DNA of 64,000 nucleotides from Epiperipatus broadwayi (GCA_028023455.1 JAQFVV010000207.1:650208-714207), one strand, 5' to 3'; counted from the stretch's first letter, positions 24,687-39,056 are shown. A program made the numbers and translations. Notes: generated by a model from the sequence alone, not told the origin.

Positions 24687-26970
24687 CCGTGCAAATCTTC
24701 GTTTTAACATATATATATATATATATATTATAACCTACACTCCCAACACCGCTCATATACATTACATAAGCGAAATGCCCAAGCACCAGTTCTATTAATG
24801 AATAGGACAATATAACAAAATATATAATACAAAATTATTACTGAGACTCTTCAATTAAATCTATGTTTATCTCAGCTCAGTGGGAGGCTATAGGCTGTTC
24901 ATAAGATATATGATAATAAATGAATAGAAGAAGAAATATTACAAAACATTTAACATAATGTAAATTCCTTTATTAATTAATTATATGATAAAGAATCATA
25001 ATGTTTATTTGGTACAGTCTATTAAAATATACTTTAAACTTAATTTCTTCCTTCATCCAAGTATAACATATATCAGCTTGCTATAATTATATTCTTAAAC
25101 AATTCTATGACTTGGCATATCATAATCTAAATATCTACTTTAATGCCAATCAAGAAATAAACAATAAGATCTCAGGGAATTTTAACAAACACAGTTGAAT
25201 TAAATAAACTACATTGGCCCATGAATTATAATTCTAAAGTGTGATAAAATGTAATGAACAAATTGACTAAATATTTTACTGTGTTTCAATAATAAGATAA
25301 TGACAGAGATAGGGTATTTTAATCTCATATCATCATCTAACAAATATACTGACTTGGCAACCTTTCTAATACGTTTATCAAGTGGCAAATGTTCTTTTAT
25401 AATGTTTGGATTAAGAAAAACAATATTGTCAGACACTAGAAAATTTAATATTGCAACTCGAAAATAATATATCTATTTTGTAATAGATTTATGAAATGTG
25501 GAGATTGGAAATGGAAACACGAATGTATACAAGAATAACTCAAGACACAGTTTTTTAAGATTTAAATAACTAAAACAAATCATTTATTACAATAAAATAA
25601 ACTTGGTTTAACCTAATCTTTACAAATGGACTATTTGTCTTACAGATTTTTAAATTATCAAATAGACTTTGAGCATCAGTTAAAGATTATCTCTACTATC
25701 AAAGCAAATTAATAACAAAACTTAAATATCCTGACTTCGAACACATGCTTTGCCTACATGTTTCATCTACATGACAATAAATAAATAACATGTTATATTA
25801 TTAGCACAAAAAAAAAATACTTTTGAGAGGATATTACTCTTGATTAACAAAATAAATCAAATTAATTATATTTGGCTCTCAACAAAGCAACTTTCTCTAA
25901 TTGACTAAATAATCACTTTCAATTACATATACTTTTCATGCATAGCAACAAAATCATGTTTATTCTGATGATTTGATGATTTATAACCATTATTTAAATA
26001 AATACACTGTATTTTAAAATATTTATTTCCCGTTTTAATCTCAATACTTTATATATGCAATATTATTTATATTACGTGTGTGTGTGCACGTTCAAGCAGC
26101 AATAATATAAAACAATCTTTTTTATAAACTCTCCATTCATTAAGAAAATATCATACAATTATTTTATTTCGAACAATGTCGTAATTCATCAATGAAATAA
26201 GACACTAATACTACATCAAGAATTAATCTAACAATTTATCTGGCCACCTATTAATTAACACATAGCTATATTTTCATGATTATATATACTATTACACTAT
26301 AAGGGAAATCTACATGAGGAGCAGCTAAACTTTTACTGAACACTTCTACAATAATTCATCTGATTCTAAATATACTTTTGGTGGGGACTTTTTCCTCATC
26401 ACCAGAATCTAAAAAAAAAAATGTCACATAACTTCCTAAGCATCATTTAATCATACTTCAACAATAACTTATTTACTTCTAAATACATTATTGGTGGGGA
26501 CTTATTCCTCATCACCAGGGCCCTAAGAAAACATCACTTCAAAATATCATTTAATCATATGCATATAATATCAACTAGGCTCTACTCATGGAAAATTATT
26601 AACATAGACTAAATAAGCAAAATCTTTTATCTCTACAGACATTATAATGCAATCAGATTTCTTTCTATTCTCATAGCTTTTCTAAATATTGAACAGTATA
26701 AATACATGCTGGCAGATAAATACATACAGATAACATACCAATCCGTTCAACTCAGAATATGACAACATCCGGAATTTAGACATAAAATATTCACAAACTG
26801 AACTTTATCAAACAAATGTCATAATTGTGTAAAACACACACACGTGAACAAAAATATATAAAATTAACTCTAAATTACATACTATGCAGGCAACACGGTA
26901 ATTAAATATTGCATTAAAGTATAACTTTTAATTCAAAATAAACTTTAGGTTACTTTTAAAATTTAATATT

Positions 26971-28550
26971 GAGCTGGTATTTTTCTGCCAGCTCATAGTC
27001 ATACATATATATACACACATATTTTGTAAAAATAAAATATATACATTGTAATAAACTTATTTTATTCAAAATAAATAAACACACACATATATATTTTGTT
27101 AAAATATAAATATCGTTTTATAATACATAATTTTAAAAAAATAAATTAACACTTAGTTTTAAAATGGGGATTTAAGAAGTTAAAATAAATTAGATCAAGA
27201 TCTTGCTTATTGATAAAAGTTTGTTTTTTCTTTAGTATTTAAACAAAATTCTTAAAGATAGAAAGTAAGAGAAAGCAATTAGTTCTATTGTTGGGACTTT
27301 GACAGTGAAGGTATTTTTATGCTATCTATTACGCTGATCAATTGGAATGCTTCTTTGGAATTTTACAATAAAATATGAAATAAAAGAAGAGAATATTAAA
27401 GGTGTGAACTGAGACTGTGGAAGAAAAAAATTTAATTATGGACTTTCCTTTTGTTCAAAAATTAATTAGATTTCTGCCGAGGTCAATATCTAATGTATAA
27501 GTTTCAATATGGCTCAGACTGTTGAATAGTAAAGACCTAAAAAGCGCAAGGAGAAAATGTTGAATGGCTAGAGCTAACAGAACTTTCCCTTTTGGGAACC
27601 TCTTGCTATTGCCACCTGGAACTGCCTTGTAAATGCCGGACATAGAGAGCTAGCTGAGGAGAAAGGAATGGAAGAAGATACGGACAAACCACAAAGAATA
27701 TAGAGTGAATTTTTCCACCCACACAGGATCTACACTGATCGGTCAGGGTAAATAGACTTTTTTTGTTGTAATTTTAAGAGACATTTGCATAATAGATTTA
27801 AAAAAAAAAAAGAAAGAAAATCCTTCACTTAAAATATCTCAAAGTTTCAGCAATAGAAAGGAAGGGATATAGTCTTTAAGTAGATGTACTTACTAATTTA
27901 AATTAACCCAGATTATATTGTTTTTTTATTATTTAATTTTTTTGTTATGGCCTATTAATTAAACTTACCTTTAGTTTCTATGATTGTTGTTCTTATAATG
28001 TATAGATAGGGATAAGAAAAATTGTATACTCGATCTAAGGACAAGTTTGAGTGCATTTATTTTTAACAAACACACTCTTATAGTAAGTCTCCCTTGAGTT
28101 CACTCATAGATATATACCATGATATTTGATGAAATATTGTATAATTGGTAAAGTGACAGCACATGATCCTTCGAGAATGATACATGCTAAATCTTGGTTA
28201 GAAAGAAAAAGAATCGGGAGGGTTTGATTTGACAAATTCGAGGGAAGGGAATACCCAACAAATAAAATAAAGGTTAATAAATATTTCAACAATATTTAAG
28301 TATCGATCTGTTTTGTTTTTTTTAGTTATTATAATTAATTCTTATCTTTCATTTTGTAGTCTTTTGGTCCATTAAAAAGAAAATAATTTTAAAGTTTGCA
28401 ATTGGTGATTGCCATTCGTAAATAAATTAACCGTTATTATAAAAAAAATTTATAATATGGTCTAGGCAAAAATGTTAAGTGTCGCCCTTGAACGGCCACC
28501 ATTCATTGCAATCTCTTAAAATTTAAAAGCATAACAAAATGTTTTGTTAC
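26971..28550. mobile_element. 1580-bp insert in LTR A, absent from LTR B
   Basis: LTR B reads straight through AATATT at 45441-45446, while LTR A has AATATT on both sides of the insert (26965-26970 and 28551-28556). The insert begins with a perfect hairpin, GAGCTGG-(10 nt)-CCAGCTC, and ends TTTTGTTAC. No terminal inverted repeats and no coding region are evident. Target duplication plus absence from the sister LTR supports insertion rather than deletion in B. The transposon class is unresolved. Confidence 0.7.
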
Positions 28551-30644
28551 AATATTTATAATTATTACGAACGAATTTTCTTTCATATCTTGCAAACTAT
28601 TTCTATTATATGTTCGTTGATTCAAAAAAAAAAAAAATTCTCACTTTGAGATAATAAAGTTTGCAAAATAAATATAAACCTCTCTAATAATATATTTTTA
28701 AAAAAATTTCTTTCTTTTACCTTCGTAAAGAAACAATAAGACCTATTTGAACACAATCAATTTTTACCTCATTTGTATATGCTTCAGAGACAGTCTTGAA
28801 GGTCAAAATAACCCAAATTATAAATAAACATAATAATAAATAAGCCTATCTACCTATCATATACATTAATTATGACAAGCAATAGAAAAAAAATAAAAAA
28901 ACAAAGGTTATTAGTTTTGTAACTTAAAATAAAAGTTCACTTGCAAAGCTCGGTTCCAGGTTTATGAAACAATATGGGACACATTCCAAACTGAATTTAA
29001 ATCAAAATAAACTGCTGTAGGATAACCAAACAAATATAATCATGCTTAAATAGAACTCAGCATATTCAATGTTCATAACAAAGTTATTTAAGTTACTATA
29101 TCATACATAATCAATCAATTTATCTACTATTATGATGAGAATATAATAAATTCTTAGCTACTGTTGGACAGGAATTATCTCACTTTTTCCATTGTAGTTC
29201 TAAATAATATATGTAATTATATTTAGTAGTTTCTTGAATAGCATTTAACACTTTATAATTTATTATATGCCTGGTTTATTCTTAAATGTTGTCCATTAAG
29301 ATACCGTGTTTCCTTAGTAATTCTTCAATTAATAATATTTTGTTTTATTTTCCATCTTTATCGAAGAGAACAAAAATTACTCGCATTTCTATCCTTCCAT
29401 TCAATTTAAGCAAATACTTAATTTGAAGTAGCTCACATTTTATTTCCTTCATTTAAAATATATATTATTTCCAAAAATACCAGACAAACAAATACTGTCA
29501 TCTCCTTATAATGAATTTAAACATGGCATGATTTATCAAACTATGCACATCCTTAAATTTATGTTTAATTCTCACAAAACATAACATGGAAAATAGTGAA
29601 GAATTAAAATATATTCTGTAAAATAGTTCTGCATGTGTTTTCCAGATATATTAAAGAACACATGTTGGTTAATGATACAACAAAAATATTCATGCAATTT
29701 ATTCCTATTTAAAATGACAATTAAGCAAAGTAACATAGACTGGACATTATTAACATACATTTTTAAAACAGCACTAGTTAGGAAGAGGTTAATTCAATAT
29801 GTTTAAATCAAGGAGAGCAAAGTAAACTGTGTACCTTTTAAATTTAGAACTGCATTTTGAAATTAACTTGTCCCATAATAAATTTCTTGGGATTCTTTCG
29901 AAATTTTACTCCAAAGTCTTTTTAAAATCAATTTGACTTCAGCAACTGGTTTTACTTTCACACAAAAAATGAGCCACTGTTTTTGGCTACAATTACATTA
30001 CATAATAAGCAAACTTTCCACTGGAGATCTTTGTTAAATAGCTCTTTTTAGCAAAGTTCATTTCCTTCCACAAGGTTACTCCCACGCTTCTCTTCTAGCT
30101 CAGCTAATTACGTATTCCAAAAAAAATCTTTAAAAAAAAAAAATCACTTTGATTTTTAGAATTAAAATCAAGATAAAAATAATAATAAAATAAATAGCTT
30201 TTACAAACTTGAAAGAAAAATGAATATTAATTAACTATTAAATAAAAATGATTAACAATTTATTTAATTTGTAAAATAAACTATTGATTCAACTATCTAT
30301 TAATTATTGGAAAGAAATATATATTTGTTAAATTATTTAAGATAACTACTGTAATTTAAATGTTTTTTTATTGTGAATGTACTATTGTTTGCTGTTATTA
30401 AAGATGAAAATGAAATGAAAATGATGCAGAGTCATACATGCATGCACATGTACGACAACCTAAATATTAAACTGTCTTAACGAAATATAATTAAAATGGC
30501 AATTAATTGTTGACAAAAGGATAAGTATTAATGAATAAAGAATTTTAAAACCATTCAACTAATACTACAATAATATAAAATAACTTTGCATCTTTCTGAC
30601 AAGATGTATCAATTCCATTAATAAACAACCCCTCTTCCTTACAT

Positions 30645-33283
30645 TGTAACAGTAAGGTCTGCTTTGCAGATCTTCATTTCACCTTTTCTCACCTATTTCC
30701 TACCCTCATACCTTAGTTTGAACCCCAATCTATCGTAGTGTGTCGGCAATACGCTTATATACCGAAAATCCCACCTAATTTTAAAGTATTCCCAAATAAA
30801 TAAAATATTATAGATTATGTATTTGTTCACATAATTTAGATTTATTTAAAAGTAGGTTATATAAGTCGTAATTGTGCACACACTATGATATGTATTTAAA
30901 ACATATCAAAATTATAAATTGTTAAAGTTATTTTGTTTGAATCTATTTACAAATATATATTACCATCGTAATATATTTTTGATTTAAAATAAAATTCATT
31001 TAGTAAATATTCGTTTAGTAAATAGATTCAAATATTGCAATGTAAACCTAAAATAATTTTCATTTGATTTAATAAAAGTCACTCTAAATATTTCTGTTAA
31101 AATAAATGAGGTACAATAGTTTAATTAGTTAATGTTATATAACTTTATCTAAAAACAGCAGATGTCCTCTTAATGTTTTCTTTAATTAGTAAAAGTAATT
31201 TTTAATTAAATCTAGTTTGTAATTCGAATGTCGACAGGGAAATTAACAAAAGAAATTAATTAATGTTGAATTCCTTTAGACATTTGGATAGATTTAATTA
31301 CAGCTGACAAATCTGATATATTTTGTAATGCTCCAGAGCAGTTCTATTGTTAATTTCTAATATAAAAAAGGGTTTTTCTTTTGTTCTGCATTCTACTGTT
31401 TCTAAGAGAAATCATTCTGAGGTCTAATGGTTCTAACCAAAATTATTGTAGTAATTTGTAAATTTGACATGACGGAGTAGAGCACTAGAAAGCTATTTCT
31501 CTCCGGAAAGGTCATATGCTGCCATGGACCATCGGATGTTATCACACAAGGAACCCCAGAACTGCTGCTGTTAAATTATATAAAAACCTGCCGACCATCA
31601 ATCTACCTAAAAATGCTTCTCCAGAGGTAACTCTAAATTAACCCAAGAGCTCTTGTGATAACTAACATGCTATAGCTATTTTAAATTGTGTTTCTTTTAT
31701 TTCACATAGCTTTATTATGTACTTCTTTAACATGTTCAAATATAATCAACAGTTTTGCTTTATCCTTGGGTTAATATTTTTTATTTATAAAGCTTTCTTT
31801 TATTTTATTATGATAATGTGTCAGAATCATCTTTGACGGAGTGAACTATTCCCTTTATTGAAAGTAAGACGCCGCTATTAAGGCATATTTTAAATGTATA
31901 ATAATTCCCATTTTTATTATCTCACAAATCACTCGTTCGAGGGCGATTCTAATCTTCTTTAATATATAATAATCACATAGATTAAGATCTACATTTTATT
32001 GATTTTAACATAATATGAGAGTATGTGTGAGGTCAATGATTTAAATGTGTCCCCTAATGCATGATTTGTGTATATAAATCTATACACACTTTTCAAACTC
32101 GCAAGCATGCATTTTCCTATTTTAATTAGCATGTTCTACTTTAATTACAAAGTTCATCATTGATGTTGAGAATGTGTGAGCCCTTTTAAATGAATTTCTG
32201 GGATTTTGATTGAGCATTTCTCTTAATCCAAGTAAAACCCATTCAGTATGTTTTATATACACTAGTCTCGTATTTCTGGTAAATGAATTGGTTGTTGAGA
32301 CCGCTTTGTGTTAGTTTTCCAAGGATTCATTACATGGCCAAGGCCATTCTCTTTGCTTCTTGTGGTTTCCAGGCAGAGTATGTCCACAAATGACACACCT
32401 GGGAATTAAACACAATCGTCACACAGTTGCTAAGTTTCAGCTGTTCATAAAATACTTTCCTATGGGTTAGTGATGAGATGCCCTCCATAATCATTCTGGA
32501 TATTCAATATTGTTTTATTTTATAATTATTTTTACAAAGCATCCGTGACTTAAACCTGTCACACCCTCCAATTTTAATAAATTCATTATCAGCAATACTG
32601 ACCTCCCAATGTAACTTTATTATTATTATTATCAAATAAATGCCTTGATCACATTCCCACTTTGTTGCTTAGTAAGCTTTTGTCCGTGCTATTCTCAAAA
32701 TCAATAAATATTTTAGAACACTTAATTTTCAAATATTTTCTTAAACTTGTATAATTGCTCAAAGCATCTTGCACATGTTCCTATCTCATCAAGCACATTA
32801 TCATAATGCTATTAACCCGAGGAATAGAATATATCACTTTGCTTTAAAACCTTTTGTCATTTATTGGAATATAATGCCCACAATTATTCAATATGCGTCC
32901 CTGTCTTATATATATATTTTATATAAATAAATTTCATGAAATTATTTAAAACTAAATTTGATCTCTTATTTTATTTGATTCCTATCACTGTCCCAGTATA
33001 TTAATATATTTTCTGCATTTCTTTTGTAAATCCATAGACGTTAATTAGTCACCCAAACTTCTTTTAGTATAGAGTCTTGTTTCTCACTGACCACCAGGCA
33101 TTCCGGTCAAAGGTTATACTAGTAGTGGCATCAGATGCATTGTCATGTAGATGGCACTGTGAAATTTGGACTTTAGATTCGAACTTAGTATATCTAGAAG
33201 GCAACCTCTCCTAGAATATTCAGTTTCGTGTCTGGGGTTTGAATTCTGTAGTGTTAGTGAGATAGACAATTCTGACTGTTACA
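30645..33283 (+). repeat. 5' LTR of the inner element (2639 bp)
   Basis: Starts TGTAACAGTAAGGTCTGC, ends TCTGACTGTTACA; terminal 8-9 bp are inverted repeats of each other as usual for LTRs. Collinear with 35796-39329 apart from the insert at 38101 and a TA expansion. Confidence 0.9.
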
Positions 33284-34544
33284 TACTATTTTTCTTTTTC
33301 CGGGTCCATGGCTTGCCCAAACGTGGAGCCTCAATTATTTAAACACTCACATCCCTGTAGATCTTAATTATTTAAACACCCACATCCCTGTAACTTAATT
33401 TTAGCATTTTGTTTGTATTTAATCACTCAAATCCTTTATATTTTTGATGTATATAATATTTTTCCAACTCTATATTATCTATATTGTTTATTTGCGTGTA
33501 TATTTCATATATTTTGTTTGACTCAGGCATTCAATTACTTATACTGTATAATCAGAACTTGTCCAAACTTGCTATAGTGCAATATGAGCCATCTATATTT
33601 ATCTGTATTTATTGTTTCACTTAAGTCATGCTATATACACATGGCATGAATTACTTAAATATTGTCCCAAGTGAATATTGTGACAATCTATGAATATTTC
33701 AAAAATTGTATTTTTCTATCAAAATAAAGTTTTATTGGCTCAATGCACAAGATAGCATCATAATAATTTTGTATGGTAATGACCTAGATATGTAATAGCC
33801 TATCGTATGGAAGTTGAAAAATTCAATAATAAATAAAATGTTGTAATCAATAAAAAAAAATGCGAATGTTTTAACGAGTCCCCATAGTTAAATAGAATAG
33901 TTATTAAAATTCATTTTGGGAAGCTAACAGTCTATGAATCCTTTTAACTGGTGACATGGCACCCAAGGGTAATTAATTTCATTAAACGGAGTTACTTCTA
34001 AAATAAATTATGTCACCAGGCTAAATTCTTTTATATGTAATTTGTTTTTTTTCAACGTGTATAAATTTTTTTAGACCAAATAATGAGACATGAATTGGAT
34101 CAATAATTATGTAAATAAAAATATATGTATGCTAATCTTAAATAAGAAGGAACGAAATAAGTATACCCGGATCTAGCGAATGTTAACATATATAAATAAA
34201 ATTGCTTGAGTTTAAAATTTGAGTTTAAAAATATATATGTTGGCGAAATATTTTGACAGATAGAATTTAAGAGATTTTTTTGTACGGGCAGTAGAATATA
34301 TGTATGTTGGCAGCAGATTTAAACAAGAAATTTTTGCAGTAGTAAAAGGGTAGTAGTTGGGGTTTTTAGTGATAAACATAAAAGCAGTAATTAGACCAAC
34401 ATAACCGAGAGGGAGATAGCCTATTAGCCATTAATAAAATTTGAAATCAAACGTAAAAAAATTTTGTGTTTAGGATAATATAGTTAGCAGTAAAATAAAA
34501 ATAAAAGTCATCATCACCATCGATCACGATAATCATCCAAGGCC
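33284..34544 (+). other. Inner element leader region
   Basis: Region between the 5' LTR and the gag-like frame, without a coherent reading frame. CTGGTGACATGGCACCC at about 33949-33965 has the style of a primer-binding or leader sequence but sits about 660 bp from the LTR edge. ATACCCGGATCTAGCGAATG near 34163 reappears inverted, in two pieces, at 35606-35650. Confidence 0.5.
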
Positions 34545-35480
34545 ATGAAAAATATGGATACTAATGAGATCTAATTCCGGAATCTTATGGAGATGTGGGA
34601 GCAAAGTGAAGAAAGAGCGAAACGATGGGAAGAACAAATCTGAAGGAGAACTGAGGAATGTAAAGTATTGACCAAACTCATCCATGAACTGGCACAAGTG
34701 AGAGAGGGACAAAAAGCCCTCTGACTTGCATTTGAAAAATGCTGCATGAAGAACGATAAAAGGATCATTGAACCAAGAAAAGGTGAAACAGACCTGAACT
34801 CGATAGGGTCATTGACAGATGAATCCCTGAACCAGAAATTAGAGACAAATGATTCCGCAAAGAAGACTGATACACCAGGCTTGGGACCTTGAACTCAGCC
34901 AACCAGGTTCAACACTAAAATATTTCATGAAGTTAAAGAATGTTCCAAACTTTATTTGGAAAAAGTACTTCCATTAAATGATATCCGAGACTTAGGAGAT
35001 CAAACCTAGCTAACCAAGCTCAATATTAAAATGTTTAATGAAGTTAAAAAATAACCCAAACTTTATTTGGAAAAAGTACTTCCAGCAAATGATATTCGAG
35101 ACTTGGGACATCCAACCCAGCTAACCAAGCTTATCAATATTAAAATATTTCATGAAGTAAAAAAATGTCCCAAACTATATTTAGACAGGATATTCCCAGC
35201 AAATAATAAATGAGACCTAGGGCCTCAAACCCAGCTAACCAAGCTTACCACCAATATCAAAGTATTTAAAAAAACAAGGAAAATATCCCACCTGATATAG
35301 CAAAAATATGTCAACCAGATGAATTAAAGGAAATGGCCGAATTCTTAACCACTCTGGATTTCAGTCCATGGGCTAAAGAACCACCAGACAAGGTAAAGAG
35401 GCCTGATAATCTGAGACTGCAATTATTAAAATATAAAGCAGGTATTACCCACCAGACCCAGGATTATAGTAGTTTTTTTT
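34545..35480 (+). pseudogene. Decayed gag-like coding region of the inner element with tandem repeats
   Basis: From the ATG at 34545 the plus frame gives a helical, charged segment (MWEQSEERAKRWEEQ, KLIHELAQVREGQKAL) broken by stops. Then 34881-35280 carries three and a half copies of a unit of about 111 bp encoding the pattern LTKLNIK-F-EVK-PKLYLEKV-P-NDIRD. A last piece to about 35470 reads ISHLI-QKYVNQ and similar. No zinc knuckle or protease motif. Its position between two LTRs and its coiled-coil character suggest gag; sequence alone does not prove it. Confidence 0.5.
34881..35280 (+). repeat. Tandem repeat, unit about 111 bp, 3.5 copies
   Basis: Unit starts fall at 34881, 34991, 35102 and 35216, marked by CTTGGGA/CTTAGGA/CTTGGGA/CCTAGGG followed by CCCAGCTAACCAAGCTTA-like sequence. 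Periods of 110, 111 and 114 bp are close to 37 codons; the 110-bp period shifts frame. Confidence 0.8.
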
Positions 35481-35585
35481 AAAAAAGCAAAAAAAAAAAA
35501 AGAAATGCACATCACAGGATAAATGAGAAAGGAGATCGGATATAAACAATGTTAAACTATTAGATTTTTAAATAAAATTTTGTTG

Positions 35586-35598
35586 AAGGGGGGGGAGA
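35586..35598 (+). other. Polypurine tract-like sequence of the inner element
   Basis: GAAGGGGGGGAGA followed by TAATAG. It is purine-only, as a retrotransposon plus-strand primer would be, but lies about 200 bp upstream of the recognised 3' LTR edge; a shorter AAGGGAA abuts the LTR at 35788-35793. Confidence 0.45.
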
Positions 35599-38100
35599 TA
35601 ATAGAAAATGTTCGCTAGATGGTAGATTTATTAATATGATCCGGGTATATAATTCAGTTTCATTTCTTCATTATCTTTATATACTGTACGTTATGGGTTA
35701 TCTTGTAAATTTTTTTTTATGCAGGCTTCATAGGTGGACACCTGTTGTAAGATCTTTTTTTTAACAATTTTTTTTGTTCCATCACTAAGGGAATGTGAAA
35801 CAGTAAGATCTGCTTTGCAGATCTTCATTTCACCTTTTCTCATCTATTTCCTACCCTCATATCTTAGTTTGAACCCCAATCTATCATAGTGTGTCTGCAA
35901 TACGCTTATATACCAAAAATCCTGCCTAATTTTAAACTACAAGTACAATGCTCATATTATATATATAACTCATTCCCAAATAAATAAAATATTTCACATT
36001 ATGTATTTGTTCACATAATTTAGATTTATTTAAAAGTAGGTTATATAAGTCATAATTGCGCACATACTATGATATGTATTTAAAACATATCAAAATTATA
36101 AATTGTTAAAGTTATTTTGTTTGAATCTATTTACAAATATATATTACCGTCGTAATATATTTTTGATTTAAAACAAAATTCATTTAGTAAATATTCATTT
36201 AGTAAATAGATTCAAATATTGCAATATAAAAGTAAAATAATTTTCGTTTGATTTAATAAAAGTCATTCCAAATATTTCTGTTAAAATAAATGAGAGACAA
36301 TAGTTTAATTAGTTAATGTTATATAACTTTATCTAAAAACAGCAGATGAACACTTATGGTTTTTTTTAATTAGGAAAAGTAATTTTTAATTAAATCTAGT
36401 TTGTAATTCGAATGTCGACAGGGAAATTAACAAAAGAAATTAATTAATGTTGAATTCCTTTAGACATTTGGATAGATTTAATTACAGCTGACAAGTCCGA
36501 TATATTTTGTAATGCTCCAGAGCAGTTCTATTGTTAATTTCTAATATAAAAAAAGGGTTTTTCTTTTGTTCTGCATTCTACTGTTTCTAAGAGAAATCAT
36601 TCTGAGGTCTAATGTTTCTAACCAAAATTATTGTAGTAATTTGTAAATCTTGACATGATGGAGTAGAGCGCAAGAAGGATATTTCTCTCCGGAATGGTCT
36701 TATGCTGCCGTAGACCATCGGAAGTTATCACACAAGGAATGCCGGAACTGCTGTTGCTGCCAAAAATATGAACATTTTCAAATTTTGCTGTTAAATTATA
36801 TAAAAACCTGCCAATCATCAATCTACCTAAAAATGCTTCTCCAGAGGTAACCCTAAATTAACCCAAGAGCTCTTGTGATAACTAACATGCTATAGCTATT
36901 TTAAATTGTTTTTCTTTTATTTCACATAACTTTATTATGTACTTCTTTAACATGTTCAAATATAATCAACAGTTTTGCTCTATCCTTGGGTTAATATTTT
37001 TTTATTATAAACCTTTCTTTTATTTTATTATGATAATCTGTCAGAATCATCTTTGACCAAGTGAACTATTCTTTTTATTGAAAGTAAGATGCCGCTATTA
37101 AGGCATATTTTAAATGTATAATAATTCCCACTTTTATTATCTCTCTAATCTTCTTTAATATATAATAATCACATAGTTTAAAATCTACATTTTATTGATT
37201 TTAACATAATATGAAAGTATGTGTGAGGTCAATGAATTAAATGTGTCCCCTAATGCATGATTGTGCATATAAATCTATACTTACTTTTCAAACCCGCAAG
37301 CATGCATTTTCCTATTTCAAATACTGTGTTCTACTTTAATTACAAAGTTCATCATTGACATCGAGAATGTGCGGACCCTTTAAAAGGAATTTCTGGGATT
37401 TTAATTGGGCATTTCTCTTAATCCAAGTAAAACCCATTCAGTATGTTTTATATACACTAGTCTCGTATTGCTGGTAAATGAATTGGTTGTTGAGACCACT
37501 TTGTGTTAGTTTTCTAAGGATTCTTTACATGGCCAAGCCCATTCTCTTCGCTTCTTGTAGTTTCCAGGCAGAGTGTGTCCACAAATGACACACCTGGAAA
37601 TTAAATGCAATTGTCACACAGTTGCTAAGTTTCGGCTGTTCATAAAATACTTTCCTACAGGTTAGCAGCGCCCGTAATCATTCCGGATATTCAATATTGT
37701 TTTATTTTATAATTATTTTTACAAAGCATCCGTGACTTAAATGTGTCACACCCTCCAATTTTAATAAATTCATTATCAGCAATACTGACCTCCCAATGTA
37801 ACTTTATTATTATTATTATTATCAAATAAATGCCTTGATCGCATTCCCACTTTGTTGCTTAGTAAGCTTTTGTCCATGCTATTCTCGAAATCAATAAATA
37901 TTTTAGAACACTTAATTTTCAAATATTTTCTTAAACTTGTATAATTGCTCAAAGCATCTCACACATGTTTCTATCTCATCAAGCACATTATCGTAATGCT
38001 ATTAATCCGAGGAATAGAATATATCACTTTGCTTTAAAACCTTGTTATTTATTGGAATATAATGCCCACAATTATTTAATATGCATCCCTGTCTCATATA

Positions 38101-38915
38101 AGCTGAAAGTGGCATTACATATATTGTAACAGCTAGGTGTTAGTGCTGAGGGGATTGAAAAAGACGCACAGCTTCAATCCCTTCAGTTCTGCTAAGAAAG
38201 AAAGAAAAATGAACCATCGTTTCTACATTGAGGACCAACTACACTAAAAAATCTCCGGATGGATAAATAAATCGGCCAACAGGATACCAATTTTCGGACG
38301 ATGTGGGAATTCATGTTCAAACGGCAAGGAATATATGAAGAGGAACTATTTAAATAACCATAAGAACTTTAAAATTTACGAACAGTAAATTAAAAACTTT
38401 CCAGATTTAAATGATTGCAATATTATTCTATCTGACCAACATTATTTAATGTATTTATTTTGTAAAATCATTTCCATTTATTTATTTTTTGTTCTTTAAG
38501 TTTCATTATGATTTTTGTTTTCCGTTAAATTAATTATAAAAATGTTAAACTTAAGTCCAGCGTGAATGGCTGTATAGATTTGTAAAGTTATATTAGGGGA
38601 GGGTAATCTTAGGTTATTTATGTCGTTGTTAGATTGGGTCAATGGATTGGATATATTGATGTAGTTAGTAGATGTGATCGGAGATTCGCTACTGGCAGAA
38701 TCGTTTATATATACGCGCACTCACCCGTTTGCCTATGGAAGGAATTATAAGACGGAGAACGCAGTTCCTTTCTATGGAGTTTTTTTTTTTTATTGTTCTT
38801 CTCATTAGATAGATGTAATATTCCTATCTGATTGAGAGTCAATGTCTTTTCTTAATTCTTTTGGTGCTGCCGTATTTTGTATTACATTGAATACATCGAT
38901 GTATCAGATGGATTG
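38101..38915. mobile_element. 815-bp insert in the inner 3' LTR
   Basis: The 5' LTR at 32905-32925 is uninterrupted here. ATATA flanks both sides (38096-38100 and 38916-38920), but the site is TA-rich so the duplication is tentative. The insert contains TGTAACAGCTAG at 38125 and TGTATTACA ending at 38886, which could be ends of a small LTR. Class not settled. Confidence 0.6.
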
Positions 38916-38999
38916 ATATATTTTATGTAAATAAATTTTGTGAAATTATTTAAAACTAAATTTGATCTCTTATTTTATTTGATTTCTATCACTGCCTCA

Positions 39000-39002
<3 letters not shown>

Positions 39003-39056
<54 letters not shown>
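39003..39056. repeat. (TA)n microsatellite in the 3' LTR
   Basis: About 27 TA units at a point where the 5' LTR has only a short TA-rich stretch. Confidence 0.9.

Noticed and set aside
25209-25436. About 75-codon minus frame, repeated at 43682-43933
   Set aside because: Both lie at the same point of the two LTR copies; similarity follows from duplication, and differences are not biased towards silent changes. Not called as a gene.
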